Under the pieces are notes generated by a model. That model was not told where the DNA came from, made no database searches, and saw nothing but the letters and a program-made list of their open reading frames with translations. Shown here piece after piece: positions 1-6,931 of a stretch of DNA of 13,474 nt. The stretch is from Polaribacter sp. (GTDB lineage Bacteria > Bacteroidota > Bacteroidia > Flavobacteriales > Flavobacteriaceae). Location of the stretch: assembly GCA_030731695.1 (NCBI GenBank), contig JANQTK010000069.1, forward strand, positions 10,148 through 23,621, in the 5' to 3' direction. The translations under genes and the position numbers were made by a program. How positions within the stretch are numbered: position 1 is the first letter of the stretch; every line of letters starts with the position of its first letter.

Positions 1-110
1 TTGTAAGCAATATTCCTATTCTATCTGAAGGAAAAAATGCAAAAAAGTTAGATTCATTAGGAAAAGCAATTACTCAAATGTCTTATCAAGATTTTTTAGA
101 AAGAAAGTAA
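1..110 (+). CDS. 3' end of an unidentified gene (partial)
   Basis: An open frame enters from the left edge (first full codon at base 3) and ends at TAA 108-110, giving about 35 C-terminal residues that finish MSYQDFLERK. The codon usage looks like real coding sequence: lysine- and serine-rich with no stop until the end. Too little is present to name a family. The following methyltransferase suggests a surface-polysaccharide or glycan gene such as a glycosyltransferase, but that rests only on context. Confidence 0.55.
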   Translation, partial: VSNIPILSEGKNAKKLDSLGKAITQMSYQDFLERK

Positions 111-117
111 ATTAATC

Positions 118-125
118 TATATTTG
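118..125 (+). promoter_or_regulatory. Candidate Bacteroidota -7 element (TATATTTG)
   Basis: TATATTTG matches the TAnnTTTG -7 consensus of the Bacteroidota primary sigma factor exactly. It lies between the preceding stop codon and the methyltransferase start, 34 bp upstream of that ATG. No TTG-type -33 box is visible at the usual distance, so the call rests on the -7 element alone in AT-rich DNA. Confidence 0.45.
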
Positions 126-159
126 TTTTTATTTTAAAAAAAATTGTTAAAAAAATAAA

Positions 160-969
160 ATGAAATTAGAAATCCAAGAAAAAGTAATTTCCAAAATATT
201 CAATACAAAAAATAACGCAACTTTCTTTGATATTGGTGCTTGCGAAGGTTTAAGTAGTAAAAGATATCTTTCTTTATTTCAAAATGCTTCATGTTATGCT
301 TTTGAACCTGTACCTGAAAATTTTGCTAAAATTTTAGAAAATAAAACACTTTATAAGTTAACTAATTTGAATGCCTTTCAACTTGGTTTGTCCTCAAAAA
401 AAGGAACTGCTACTTTTTATGTTTCTTCAGGTAAACCTCCAAATAAAGAAAACCCAACTGATAATTCTTCTGGTTTTGGTAATAAAAGTTCGTCCTTATA
501 CAAACCTTCAAAAACAAAAGAAATTCATACTTGGCTTAAATTTAACAATACCATTACAATACAAACAGAGACCCTAGAAAATTTTTGTAAAGCGCATCAA
601 ATAACAACTATTGATTTTATTCATTTAGATGTTCAGGGTGCAGAATTGATGGTTCTTCAAGGTGCAAAAAACATGATTTCTAATATAACTTCTTTATGGC
701 TTGAAGTTGAAAAAATAGAATTGTATGAAAATCAAGCTCTAAAACCAGATATTGAAACTTTTTTACTTAAAAACAATTTTATTTGTATCATAAATAAAGT
801 AAATAACATTGCAGGAGATCAATTTTGGATTCAAAAATCTTTTCATAAATCTTTGGATACTAAAACCAAATTATACCTGCAATTCATTTGCTATAAAACT
901 TCTCTAAAATCTTTATTTTCAAGTTTTTTTGGAAATATAAAACTAGGAATTAAAAGTTTAAAAAAGTAA
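160..969 (+). CDS. FkbM family SAM-dependent methyltransferase
   Basis: A 269-residue protein with the FkbM methyltransferase architecture. SAM-binding motif I is DIGACEG at residues 24-30. The acidic motif after beta-2, AFEPVPENF (47-55), would hold the SAM ribose. The family signature DVQGAE is at 157-162, followed by LEVE near 180. FkbM enzymes O-methylate hydroxyls, often on sugars of polysaccharides or on natural products; the substrate here cannot be read from sequence. There is no signal peptide or membrane helix, so it should be cytosolic. The ATG at 160 leaves only a short stretch before motif I, as is usual for the shorter members. It follows the partial gene by 49 bp and has its own candidate promoter. 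With its AT-rich, lysine-rich C-terminus it looks like the last gene of a glycan locus lying mostly outside the window. Confidence 0.85.
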   Translation: MKLEIQEKVISKIFNTKNNATFFDIGACEGLSSKRYLSLFQNASCYAFEPVPENFAKILENKTLYKLTNLNAFQLGLSSKKGTATFYVSSGKPPNKENPTDNSSGFGNKSSSLYKPSKTKEIHTWLKFNNTITIQTETLENFCKAHQITTIDFIHLDVQGAELMVLQGAKNMISNITSLWLEVEKIELYENQALKPDIETFLLKNNFICIINKVNNIAGDQFWIQKSFHKSLDTKTKLYLQFICYKTSLKSLFSSFFGNIKLGIKSLKK

Positions 970-1002
970 AATATACATTCTAATTTTTTAGAAGATAAAA
1001 TT

Positions 1003-1611
1003 TTACAAAACTTTAATTGTACAACCAATTGCTCTAGTTTCGGTTTTTTCTATTTTTTTCCCAGCTAAAAGCGCATCTACAGCATTTTCAACATATTTTT
1101 CTGTTACTGCATCTGGATTTTTTGAACTATTATCAATCGCCCCAATATATTTCACTTTCATTTCTTTTTTAGTTACTATAAAAACATGAGGTGTTTTTGA
1201 AGCTCCAAACTTTGGATATACTTTTTGTCCTTCATCAAACAAATACGGAAATGAAAAAGATTTTTCTTTTGCTCGCACAATCATATCTTCAAAACCATCG
1301 CCTTTTGATGCTTTTGGATCATTTGGATTGATAGCAATTACAGGATATCCTTTGGATTTGTACTTGGCATCCAAAGCATTGATTCTGTCTTCATTCGCCA
1401 CAGAATATGGACACATATTACAAGTAAAAATAATGATAAAACCTTTGGCTTTTTTATAATCTGATAAAGAAACCATTTTTCCATCTACATTTTTGAGCGA
1501 AAAATCCTCAATGGCATCCCCTACTTTGTAACCGTTTTCAGTACTTGTTGTAAATGCAGTTGTTATTAAAAAAACAACGGAACACAATACTATTTTTTGA
1601 ATTGTTTTCAT
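1003..1611 (-). CDS. Exported peroxiredoxin-like/thioredoxin-fold protein (AhpC/TSA-type redoxin)
   Basis: A 202-residue protein with a hydrophobic N-terminal signal sequence (about residues 5-20, ending ITTAF), so periplasmic or outer-surface. The body is a thioredoxin fold: FSLKNVDGK at 37-45 is the peroxiredoxin-like entry strand, C64-N-M-C67-P is the CxxC active site, and T140-P141 is the cis-proline loop. A third cysteine, C197 in GCTIK close to the C-terminus, matches a conserved Cys of the PRX-like subfamily and could resolve or relay disulfides. The family is usually annotated as redoxin domain or thioredoxin family protein; its substrate is unknown. Its ATG begins 3 bp after the stop of the upstream lipoprotein gene, so the two are co-transcribed and probably form one redox pathway. 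It converges with the methyltransferase gene, with a 33-bp gap. Confidence 0.85.
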   Translation of the reverse strand: MKTIQKIVLCSVVFLITTAFTTSTENGYKVGDAIEDFSLKNVDGKMVSLSDYKKAKGFIIIFTCNMCPYSVANEDRINALDAKYKSKGYPVIAINPNDPKASKGDGFEDMIVRAKEKSFSFPYLFDEGQKVYPKFGASKTPHVFIVTKKEMKVKYIGAIDNSSKNPDAVTEKYVENAVDALLAGKKIEKTETRAIGCTIKVL

Positions 1612-1614
1612 AAA

Positions 1615-2136
1615 TTATGGTTTTAAAAATTGGTTTAATTCGTTTTCAAGTGTTTCATAATCAAAAGTTTGTTCATAAAACTTTCTTTTATTTTTATTGT
1701 AAATCAAAGTTGCAGGCAAAGCTCCACTCCAAGTTTTATCAATTGCTTGAATCCAAATATCTTCATTTACATCATCTAACAAAACAACTTCAGATTGTAT
1801 TTTATGATCGTTTATAAATGGAATCAATTTCGATTTAACTTGCTTTGGAAAATCTAAGCTTACCAACAAAACCTTTACATTTCTACTAGAGTAAGCAGCA
1901 CCTAATTTTTCGAAATAAGGCAATTCTTTTACACATGGTGCGCACCAAGTTGCCCAAAAATTGATGACATAAATAGTATCATCTTTTTTTTCTAACAATG
2001 GTTGTAATTGTTTGTAATTTACTGTCTTTATGGTAGTTACTGTAATTTTTTTAACTTCAGCAGTAGTTGACTTCTCTTTATTACAAGAAATTAAAAATGC
2101 AATAAAAAGAAGTATCAGTAGATTTTTATGATTCAT
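1615..2136 (-). CDS. TlpA/ResA-like thioredoxin lipoprotein
   Basis: A 173-residue lipoprotein. Residues 5-17 are hydrophobic and end in a lipobox with acceptor C18 (LISC), followed by N-K-E-K, so it is membrane anchored on the periplasmic side. The thioredoxin domain has the TlpA-type active site WATWCAPC at 61-68 (C65, C68), preceded by the strand YVINF, with the cis-proline loop ALPATLIY at 139-146 (P141). TlpA/ResA proteins are membrane-tethered thiol reductases that keep partner cysteines reduced, for example in cytochrome c maturation or resistance to oxidative stress; the partner here is unknown. It is the first gene of a two-gene unit, 3 bp before the second thioredoxin-fold gene, which makes that protein an obvious partner. 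A TACTTTTA box at 2141-2148 just upstream is a weak near-match to a -7 element. Confidence 0.88.
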   Translation of the reverse strand: MNHKNLLILLFIAFLISCNKEKSTTAEVKKITVTTIKTVNYKQLQPLLEKKDDTIYVINFWATWCAPCVKELPYFEKLGAAYSSRNVKVLLVSLDFPKQVKSKLIPFINDHKIQSEVVLLDDVNEDIWIQAIDKTWSGALPATLIYNKNKRKFYEQTFDYETLENELNQFLKP

Positions 2137-2276
2137 TTCATAAAAGTAGTTTTTTTTAAAACACCTTAAAAATAATTAACTGATTCTTAACGAAATTGAA
2201 TTGAAGAAATAAAAATATATCTAAAAAAAACTATTTAAAAAAGCTATAAAAATACAAGAATTTCATTTTTGTTTGA

Positions 2277-2284
2277 TAATTTTG
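2277..2284 (+). promoter_or_regulatory. Candidate -7 element of the carotenoid operon (TAATTTTG)
   Basis: TAATTTTG fits TAnnTTTG exactly and ends 16 bp before the crtD start codon in the 164-bp divergent spacer 2137-2300. Initiation here would give a leader of only about 10 nt. No clear TTG -33 box is visible. The rest of the spacer is very AT-rich and contains no other gene. Confidence 0.5.
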
Positions 2285-2300
2285 CAAAACATATAAACAA

Positions 2301-3785
2301 ATGAAAACTTCATCAAAAGCGATAGTTATTGGTTCAGGAATTGCAGGAATTGCTGCTTCTATTAGATTGGCTATTAAAGGTTACCACGTATTGGTGTTAG
2401 AAAAAAATAAATATCCTGGAGGAAAATTATCTGAAATAAATCTAGGAAATTATAGATTCGATGCTGGTCCTTCACTCTTTACCATGCCAAGTTTTGTTGA
2501 AGAATTATTTGAATTAGCTTCAAAAAAAACAAGCGATTATTTTGAGTATGATGCTCATGACACATGTTGTCATTATTTTTGGGAAGATGGCACTTTTTTG
2601 AAAGCCTATAGCAATCATCAAAAAATAGAAAATGAAGTAGAAAAAATATTTCCTTCTAACGGAAAATTGTTCACAAAAAAACTTGAAAAAGCTTCTTTTA
2701 TAAACGAACAAATTGGAGATTTATTTCTAAAAAATAGTTTACATGACGCCCGTAATTTCCTAAATTTCAAAACGTTAAAAGCATTAACTAATAGTTGGAA
2801 ATTAGATTTGCAAACGACCTATCACAAATCCAATGAAAAGGATTTAGAGGACGCAAAACTGGTACAACTTTTTGATCGTTTTGCAACGTATAATGGTTCA
2901 AATCCATACAAAACTCCAGGAATTATGAGTATTATTCCACATTTTGAACACAATGTAGGAACTTTCTTTCCAAAAAAGGGAATGGTTAGTATTACCAATA
3001 GCTTGGTGAAATTGGCTGAATCTTTAGGAGTAAAATTTCAATTCAACACAATTGTTGAGGAAATTTTAGTTGAAAATAATACTGTTATCGGAGTAAAAAC
3101 TGCTGATAAAATTGAAAATTCAGCAATTGTTGTCAGTAATATGGACGTTTATTTTACGTACCATAAAATGCTTCCGAATCAAAAGGCTCCCAAAAAAATA
3201 CTTAAACAAGAACGTTCAAGCTCTGCAATTATTTTTTACTGGGGAATTAATAAACAATTTCAGAATTTAGATTTACACAATATCTTTTTTTCCAAAAATT
3301 ACAAATCAGAATTTGAGGCTATTTTTGATAAAAAGACCATATTTGATGATCCCACTGTGTATGTTCATATTTCCTCAAAATGCTTACCAACAGATGCTCC
3401 TGAAGGATGTGAAAACTGGTTTGTGATGGTAAATGCACCAAGTAATTCAGGGCAAAATTGGGATGAATTAATTGTAACAGCTAGAAAAAATATTATTCAA
3501 AAAATCAATAAAATATTACAAATTGATATCGAAAAATGTATTGAAGAAGAGAGTGTTTTAGACCCAAGAAGTATAGAAATGAAAACTGCATCGTATCAAG
3601 GTTCGTTATATGGAACAAGTAGCAACTCAAAATTTGCTGCATTTTTACGTCATCCAAATTTTAAAAAAGGATTGAAAAACTTATATTTTGTTGGAGGAAG
3701 TGTACATCCTGGAGGTGGAATTCCTTTGTGTTTGATGAGTGCAAAAATTGTTGATAATTACATACCAAATATTTCCAACTCATGA
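2301..3785 (+). CDS. crtD: CrtI/CrtD-family carotenoid desaturase, probably 1-hydroxycarotenoid 3,4-desaturase
   Basis: A 494-residue FAD-dependent amine-oxidase-fold desaturase of the phytoene desaturase family. The N-terminal dinucleotide-binding motif is G11-S-G13-I-A-G16, with E34 at the end of beta-2 to bind the FAD ribose, followed by YPGGKLSEI and the FDAGPSL segment typical of CrtI-like enzymes. The C-terminal FAD-closing motif is FVGGSVHPGGGIP at 463-475. CrtI and CrtD cannot be separated by motif alone. The CrtD call (introducing a 3,4 double bond into the 1-hydroxylated end of an acyclic or monocyclic carotene) rests on the two genes that follow, CruF-like and CrtA-like, which are the flavobacterial myxol/saproxanthin set, and on the absence of crtB, the usual partner of crtI. 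The stop overlaps the cruF start as ATGA. The product is probably peripheral to the inner membrane. Confidence 0.85.
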   Translation: MKTSSKAIVIGSGIAGIAASIRLAIKGYHVLVLEKNKYPGGKLSEINLGNYRFDAGPSLFTMPSFVEELFELASKKTSDYFEYDAHDTCCHYFWEDGTFLKAYSNHQKIENEVEKIFPSNGKLFTKKLEKASFINEQIGDLFLKNSLHDARNFLNFKTLKALTNSWKLDLQTTYHKSNEKDLEDAKLVQLFDRFATYNGSNPYKTPGIMSIIPHFEHNVGTFFPKKGMVSITNSLVKLAESLGVKFQFNTIVEEILVENNTVIGVKTADKIENSAIVVSNMDVYFTYHKMLPNQKAPKKILKQERSSSAIIFYWGINKQFQNLDLHNIFFSKNYKSEFEAIFDKKTIFDDPTVYVHISSKCLPTDAPEGCENWFVMVNAPSNSGQNWDELIVTARKNIIQKINKILQIDIEKCIEEESVLDPRSIEMKTASYQGSLYGTSSNSKFAAFLRHPNFKKGLKNLYFVGGSVHPGGGIPLCLMSAKIVDNYIPNISNS

Positions 3786-4405
3786 AATTAAAAACAGCAG
3801 TCATTATTTTAGGCTTGTTTCATATTTCTGGAATTATTGCCATTGTTGCAACTCCTTTCAAAGATGTATTTCTTTCTTTAACGCCTTTAAACTTATTAAT
3901 CAGTGCTGGTTTATTGTTTACTTTTCATGAAAAGTATTCCAAAATTCAATTTATCAGCTTCATTTCAATTGCAATTCTTGGATATTTTTTTGAAGTTTTA
4001 GGCGTAAATACTGGAAAAATATTTGGTGTTTATACATATGGTCCTGTTTTGGGATGGAAACTTCTTGAAACTCCATTGATTATTGGTGTAAATTGGATTA
4101 TTTTAACATATAGTATAACCTACAGCTGGTCTAATTTCATTGAAAACAAATGGCTTTTAGCAATTTTGAGTGCCTTTAGTTTGGTGTTATTAGATGTAAT
4201 TATTGAACCAGTTGCTGTTATTTATAATTTCTGGAGATGGGAAAATGATATTATTCCCATTCAAAATTTCATTGCTTGGGGAATTATTGCATTTCTATTT
4301 TGTTTGATTTTAGCATTTTTAAAAAAGAAATCAACCAATAAATTTGCACCCTATTTAATTGTAACACAAGTTATATTTTTCAGTGCATTATTGATTTTTT
4401 CCTAA
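3782..4405 (+). CDS. cruF: CruF-like carotenoid 1',2'-hydratase (carotenoid biosynthesis protein, DUF422)
   Basis: A 207-residue integral membrane protein with about six to seven hydrophobic segments (near residues 5-22, 35-47, 56-72, 96-115, 124-142, 162-180 and 190-206). The conserved loop FEVLGVNTGKIFGVYTYG (70-87) and the D138...E142-P143 motif followed by FWRWEND (150-156) match the Caroten_synth/DUF422 family that contains CruF, which adds water across the C-1',2' double bond of an acyclic carotenoid end to give a tertiary 1'-hydroxyl. CruF is unrelated to the CrtC hydratase that does the same step in purple bacteria. Translation is coupled to crtD by a 4-bp ATGA overlap. In the pathway it would act on gamma-carotene or lycopene before the crtD product desaturates at 3,4. 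Confidence 0.85.
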   Translation: MKLKTAVIILGLFHISGIIAIVATPFKDVFLSLTPLNLLISAGLLFTFHEKYSKIQFISFISIAILGYFFEVLGVNTGKIFGVYTYGPVLGWKLLETPLIIGVNWIILTYSITYSWSNFIENKWLLAILSAFSLVLLDVIIEPVAVIYNFWRWENDIIPIQNFIAWGIIAFLFCLILAFLKKKSTNKFAPYLIVTQVIFFSALLIFS

Positions 4406-4441
4406 TTAGAAAAATCATTTATCATCAATTAATTTAAAAAA

Positions 4442-5137
4442 ATGAGTCAAATCACAACATGTACTTTTTTCAAGGTTAGTAGTTTTTCTAATAAATGGTG
4501 GGCATTCAAGCAAATGCAATTGGGACATCTTCCTTTGAAAAAAGTTTCAGGATTGTCATTTTTTAAAATAATGGGTTCAGGTGCCAAAAACGGATTCAGT
4601 GCAATTCCGAATTTTGGCAGCTATGTACTGTTATGCGTTTGGGAATCAGAAAAATATGCAAAAGAATTTTTTAATGCAAATGAATTTTATCAAACGTATT
4701 CAAAAAAAAGTTCTGAAAAATTGACTGTTTATTTACATGCTGCAGAATCTCATGGTTTTTGGGATAAAACAACACCTTTTATCAAAAATGCCAAATTACA
4801 ATCAGGTAAACCTGTTTTGGTGTTGACAAGAGCTAAAATTAGGTTCCGTAAATTGTTTAGTTTTTGGAGCAAAGTGGGAAGCGTTAGCCATACGTTATCC
4901 AACTATGATGGACTTATTTTATCAATTGGAATTGGTGAATGGCCATTGATTCAGCAAGCAACCCTATCTCTTTGGAAAACACAAACAGAAATGATGGATT
5001 ATGCTTACAAAAATGAAAAGCATAAAGAAGTTGTTATGCTTACAAGAAAGCTAAATTGGTATTCAGAAGAATTATTTGCGCGCTTTGTTCCGTATAAATT
5101 TGAAGGAACTTGGAACGGAAAAACAATTGAATTATAA
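4442..5137 (+). CDS. CrtA-like carotenoid 2-hydroxylase (often annotated spheroidene monooxygenase)
   Basis: A 231-residue protein matching the CrtA family along its length: W19-W20-A21-F22...M25 near the N-terminus, V35-S-G-L-S-F-F-K at 35-42, GSGAKNGF at 45-52, PNFGSYVLL at 56-64, the GIGEWPLIQQATLSLW stretch at 163-178, and the C-terminal NWYSEELFARFVP at 205-217. Purple-bacterial CrtA puts a keto group at C-2 of spheroidene. The flavobacterial homologue from the myxol producer P99-3 was reported to be a carotenoid 2-hydroxylase, so hydroxylation at C-2' is the better prediction here. The start at 4442 is 36 bp after cruF, with no visible terminator between, so it should be the third gene of the operon. 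No signal peptide is present. Its stop lies 4 bp from that of the convergent nuclease gene. Confidence 0.82.
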   Translation: MSQITTCTFFKVSSFSNKWWAFKQMQLGHLPLKKVSGLSFFKIMGSGAKNGFSAIPNFGSYVLLCVWESEKYAKEFFNANEFYQTYSKKSSEKLTVYLHAAESHGFWDKTTPFIKNAKLQSGKPVLVLTRAKIRFRKLFSFWSKVGSVSHTLSNYDGLILSIGIGEWPLIQQATLSLWKTQTEMMDYAYKNEKHKEVVMLTRKLNWYSEELFARFVPYKFEGTWNGKTIEL

Positions 5138-5141
5138 CGAA

Positions 5142-5924
5142 TTATCCAAAAATATCATTCAACACTTTTGCCAAACGAATACCTCCTTTTTGCAATTGAG
5201 TTCTCACTGTTTCTAGATATAAGTAAGAATATCTGTAGCTTAACTTCTCTCCATCTTTTACAGAGCCATACACTTCTTTTGTAATTTGATGCACTTCATT
5301 TACCCAATCAACCACAGTTCCTTTTTGAAGTGAAGCTACTTGCATTTTGGATAAATCGTCAGCATTTGCAGCCAATTCCACATAACTCATATTAAAATCT
5401 TCAATAATTTTAGTATCCCAAACACTGTGTAAATTGGTGCCTTGTCCAAACCATTGTACTTGAACATCATTGCCACCTTTGTCTTCTCTTCTTCCAATAT
5501 GCATTGGTTGATGCAAATCGCCAATTAAATGAACTAGCATTTTTAGATGAAAAACTTTGTCTTCTTCAGAACTTTGTTCATTTTTCAAAACTTTAATGCA
5601 GGTATCAATTCCTACAACCAAATCTCCTTCAGGATTCTTTTCTGATGCTTCATAGGTTTCTTCTAAACCCATATTTACATAATGCCAAACTGAATAACTA
5701 TTGTACTTTCTGTCGGATTTTATTTCATCTGCATAGGTTGAAACAAAAGCCAAACTTTTTCCTTTTAAAAGCTTATCTATATTTCTTTTTGCTTTTTTAG
5801 TTAAATGGTTTTGCGCAATTTTTCCAGTAACTCTGTGTCCGTTTTGTCCCCAAAAAAAGACCTCTTCATTCGTTGATTTTGTAAATAAGAAAAAAGGAAT
5901 CAGTAAAATCAATTTTAAATTCAT
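5142..5924 (-). CDS. S1/P1 family zinc-dependent nuclease, exported
   Basis: A 260-residue S1/P1 nuclease, a secreted phosphodiesterase that cuts single-stranded nucleic acids and can remove 3'-phosphates. All nine expected ligands of the three-zinc cluster can be placed: W25, H30 (WGQNGH), D66 (YADEI), H81 (WHYVNMG), H132 and D136 (HLIGD), H142 (QPMH), H166 and D170 (LHSVWD). The spacings closely follow those of fungal nuclease P1. Residues 3-15 form a hydrophobic export signal. In this family the mature protein begins with the ligand Trp, because its free amino group binds zinc; here W25 follows EVFF with no small-residue cleavage motif. Likely roles are nucleotide or phosphate scavenging from extracellular DNA/RNA. 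The gene is monocistronic and convergent with the carotenoid operon (4-bp gap). Confidence 0.92.
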   Translation of the reverse strand: MNLKLILLIPFFLFTKSTNEEVFFWGQNGHRVTGKIAQNHLTKKAKRNIDKLLKGKSLAFVSTYADEIKSDRKYNSYSVWHYVNMGLEETYEASEKNPEGDLVVGIDTCIKVLKNEQSSEEDKVFHLKMLVHLIGDLHQPMHIGRREDKGGNDVQVQWFGQGTNLHSVWDTKIIEDFNMSYVELAANADDLSKMQVASLQKGTVVDWVNEVHQITKEVYGSVKDGEKLSYRYSYLYLETVRTQLQKGGIRLAKVLNDIFG

Positions 5925-6002
5925 GGATAGGTGATTTGTTAATTTTCGGCTAAATTACAGAAATAATTGAAGAAATATTTTAAAATATTAAAAATTATGC
6001 TT

Positions 6003-6010
6003 TATATTTG
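6003..6010 (+). promoter_or_regulatory. Candidate -7 element of the SPFH operon (TATATTTG)
   Basis: TATATTTG is an exact TAnnTTTG match, 54 bp upstream of the SPFH start in the 140-bp divergent spacer 5925-6064. A start site shortly downstream would give a leader of about 45-50 nt that carries the ATCA array. No good -33 TTG is visible at the normal distance. Confidence 0.55.
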
Positions 6011-6012
6011 TG

Positions 6013-6058
6013 ATATCATTTTAATATCATATATAAATCAAATTAAATCACTAAATCA
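6013..6058 (+). promoter_or_regulatory. Phased ATCA motif array in the SPFH leader, possible operator
   Basis: ATCA occurs at 6015, 6026, 6037, 6047 and 6055, i.e. spaced 11, 11, 10 and 8 bp on the same strand. The first two copies sit in a longer ATATCAT repeat (6013-6019 and 6024-6030) and the last three in AAATCA. The array begins just downstream of the candidate -7 element, where a bound protein would block transcription. Near-helical spacing on one DNA face suits a ribbon-helix-helix repressor, and the operon ends with a gene for one. The sites are seen; the operator role is inferred. Confidence 0.35.
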
Positions 6059-6064
6059 AAACTT

Positions 6065-6925
6065 ATGAAAGCAGAGAAAATTATCAAACCAGCAAATGGT
6101 TATGTAATGTTATTGGTAACATTAATCGTATTTATTGGAAGTATTGTATTTTCCATTCAGCAAGGAAATCCCTTATATTTAATTATTACAGCCATTAGTT
6201 TCATTGGTTTTTTTGGATTTATTTTGGTAAATCCCAATACTTCGCAAGTAATTTTATTATTTGGAAAATACGTTGGAACCATAAAAGACAATGGTTTGTA
6301 TTGGGCAAATCCTTTTTTTACGAAAAAGAAAATCTCCTTACGCGCTAGTAATTTTGATAGCGAACGCTTGAAAGTAAATGATAAATTAGGAAATCCTATT
6401 ATGATTTCAACCATATTAGTTTGGCGCGTTACAGACACTTACAAAGCTGCTTTTGATGTTGATAATTATGAGAATTTTGTAAGAGTACAAACTGATGCTG
6501 CTGTACGAAAATTAGCAAGCATGTATCCTTATGATAATTTTGCTGATGAAGGTCATGATGAAGATATTACGTTACGTTCAAGTGTGAATGAAGTTTCTGA
6601 AGCTTTGGAAAAAGAAATTGAAGAGCGTTTGGCAATTGCCGGAATTGAAGTTTTAGAAGCTAGAATTGGTTATTTAGCGTATGCACAGGAAATTGCAAGT
6701 GCTATGTTGAAAAGACAACAAGCAACAGCCATTGTTGCTGCGCGTCACAAAATTGTAGAAGGTGCTGTAAGTATGGTAGAAATGGCTTTAACTGAATTAA
6801 GTAAAAAGAATATCGTAGAATTAGATGACGAACGCAAAGCTGCCATGGTTAGCAATTTAATGGTGATTTTATGTGGTGATAAAGAAGCTACACCTGTTGT
6901 TAATACTGGAACGTTGAATCACTAG
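6065..6925 (+). CDS. SPFH (band 7/stomatin-prohibitin-like) domain membrane protein
   Basis: A 286-residue protein. Two hydrophobic segments at about 13-33 and 37-55 form an N-terminal membrane hairpin or pair of helices. The SPFH domain follows, from about residue 55 (NPNTSQVILLFGKYVGT) through GLYWANPF (77-84) and the VNDKLGNPI strand (104-112) to ILVWRVTD (117-124). A helical part rich in Ala, Glu and Lys follows (173-250), with QEIASAMLKRQQATAIVAAR at 208-227 as the typical SPFH coiled-coil segment. SPFH proteins oligomerise into membrane cages or microdomains and often control proteases or membrane fluidity. No NfeD-like partner gene is present, unlike classic bacterial stomatin/flotillin operons. 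It heads a same-strand set with DUF4177, a membrane protein, a hydrolase and an Arc-like regulator. Its specific function is unknown. Confidence 0.88.
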   Translation: MKAEKIIKPANGYVMLLVTLIVFIGSIVFSIQQGNPLYLIITAISFIGFFGFILVNPNTSQVILLFGKYVGTIKDNGLYWANPFFTKKKISLRASNFDSERLKVNDKLGNPIMISTILVWRVTDTYKAAFDVDNYENFVRVQTDAAVRKLASMYPYDNFADEGHDEDITLRSSVNEVSEALEKEIEERLAIAGIEVLEARIGYLAYAQEIASAMLKRQQATAIVAARHKIVEGAVSMVEMALTELSKKNIVELDDERKAAMVSNLMVILCGDKEATPVVNTGTLNH

Positions 6926-6931
6926 AATGTT

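Noticed and set aside
970..1002. Bidirectional terminator between the methyltransferase and redoxin genes
   Set aside because: AATTTT...AAAATT can pair, but the stem is all A-T with a loop of about nine bases and no clear T-run, so it is not convincing.
2520..2711. Minus-strand open frame within crtD
   Set aside because: A shadow of the desaturase coding sequence, rich in F, Y and I as expected from an antisense reading of AT-rich coding DNA, with no family pattern.
6013..6058. ATCA array as a CRISPR or riboswitch
   Set aside because: The units are only 4-7 bp with no spacer-repeat structure, and no conserved stem set of a known riboswitch is visible.
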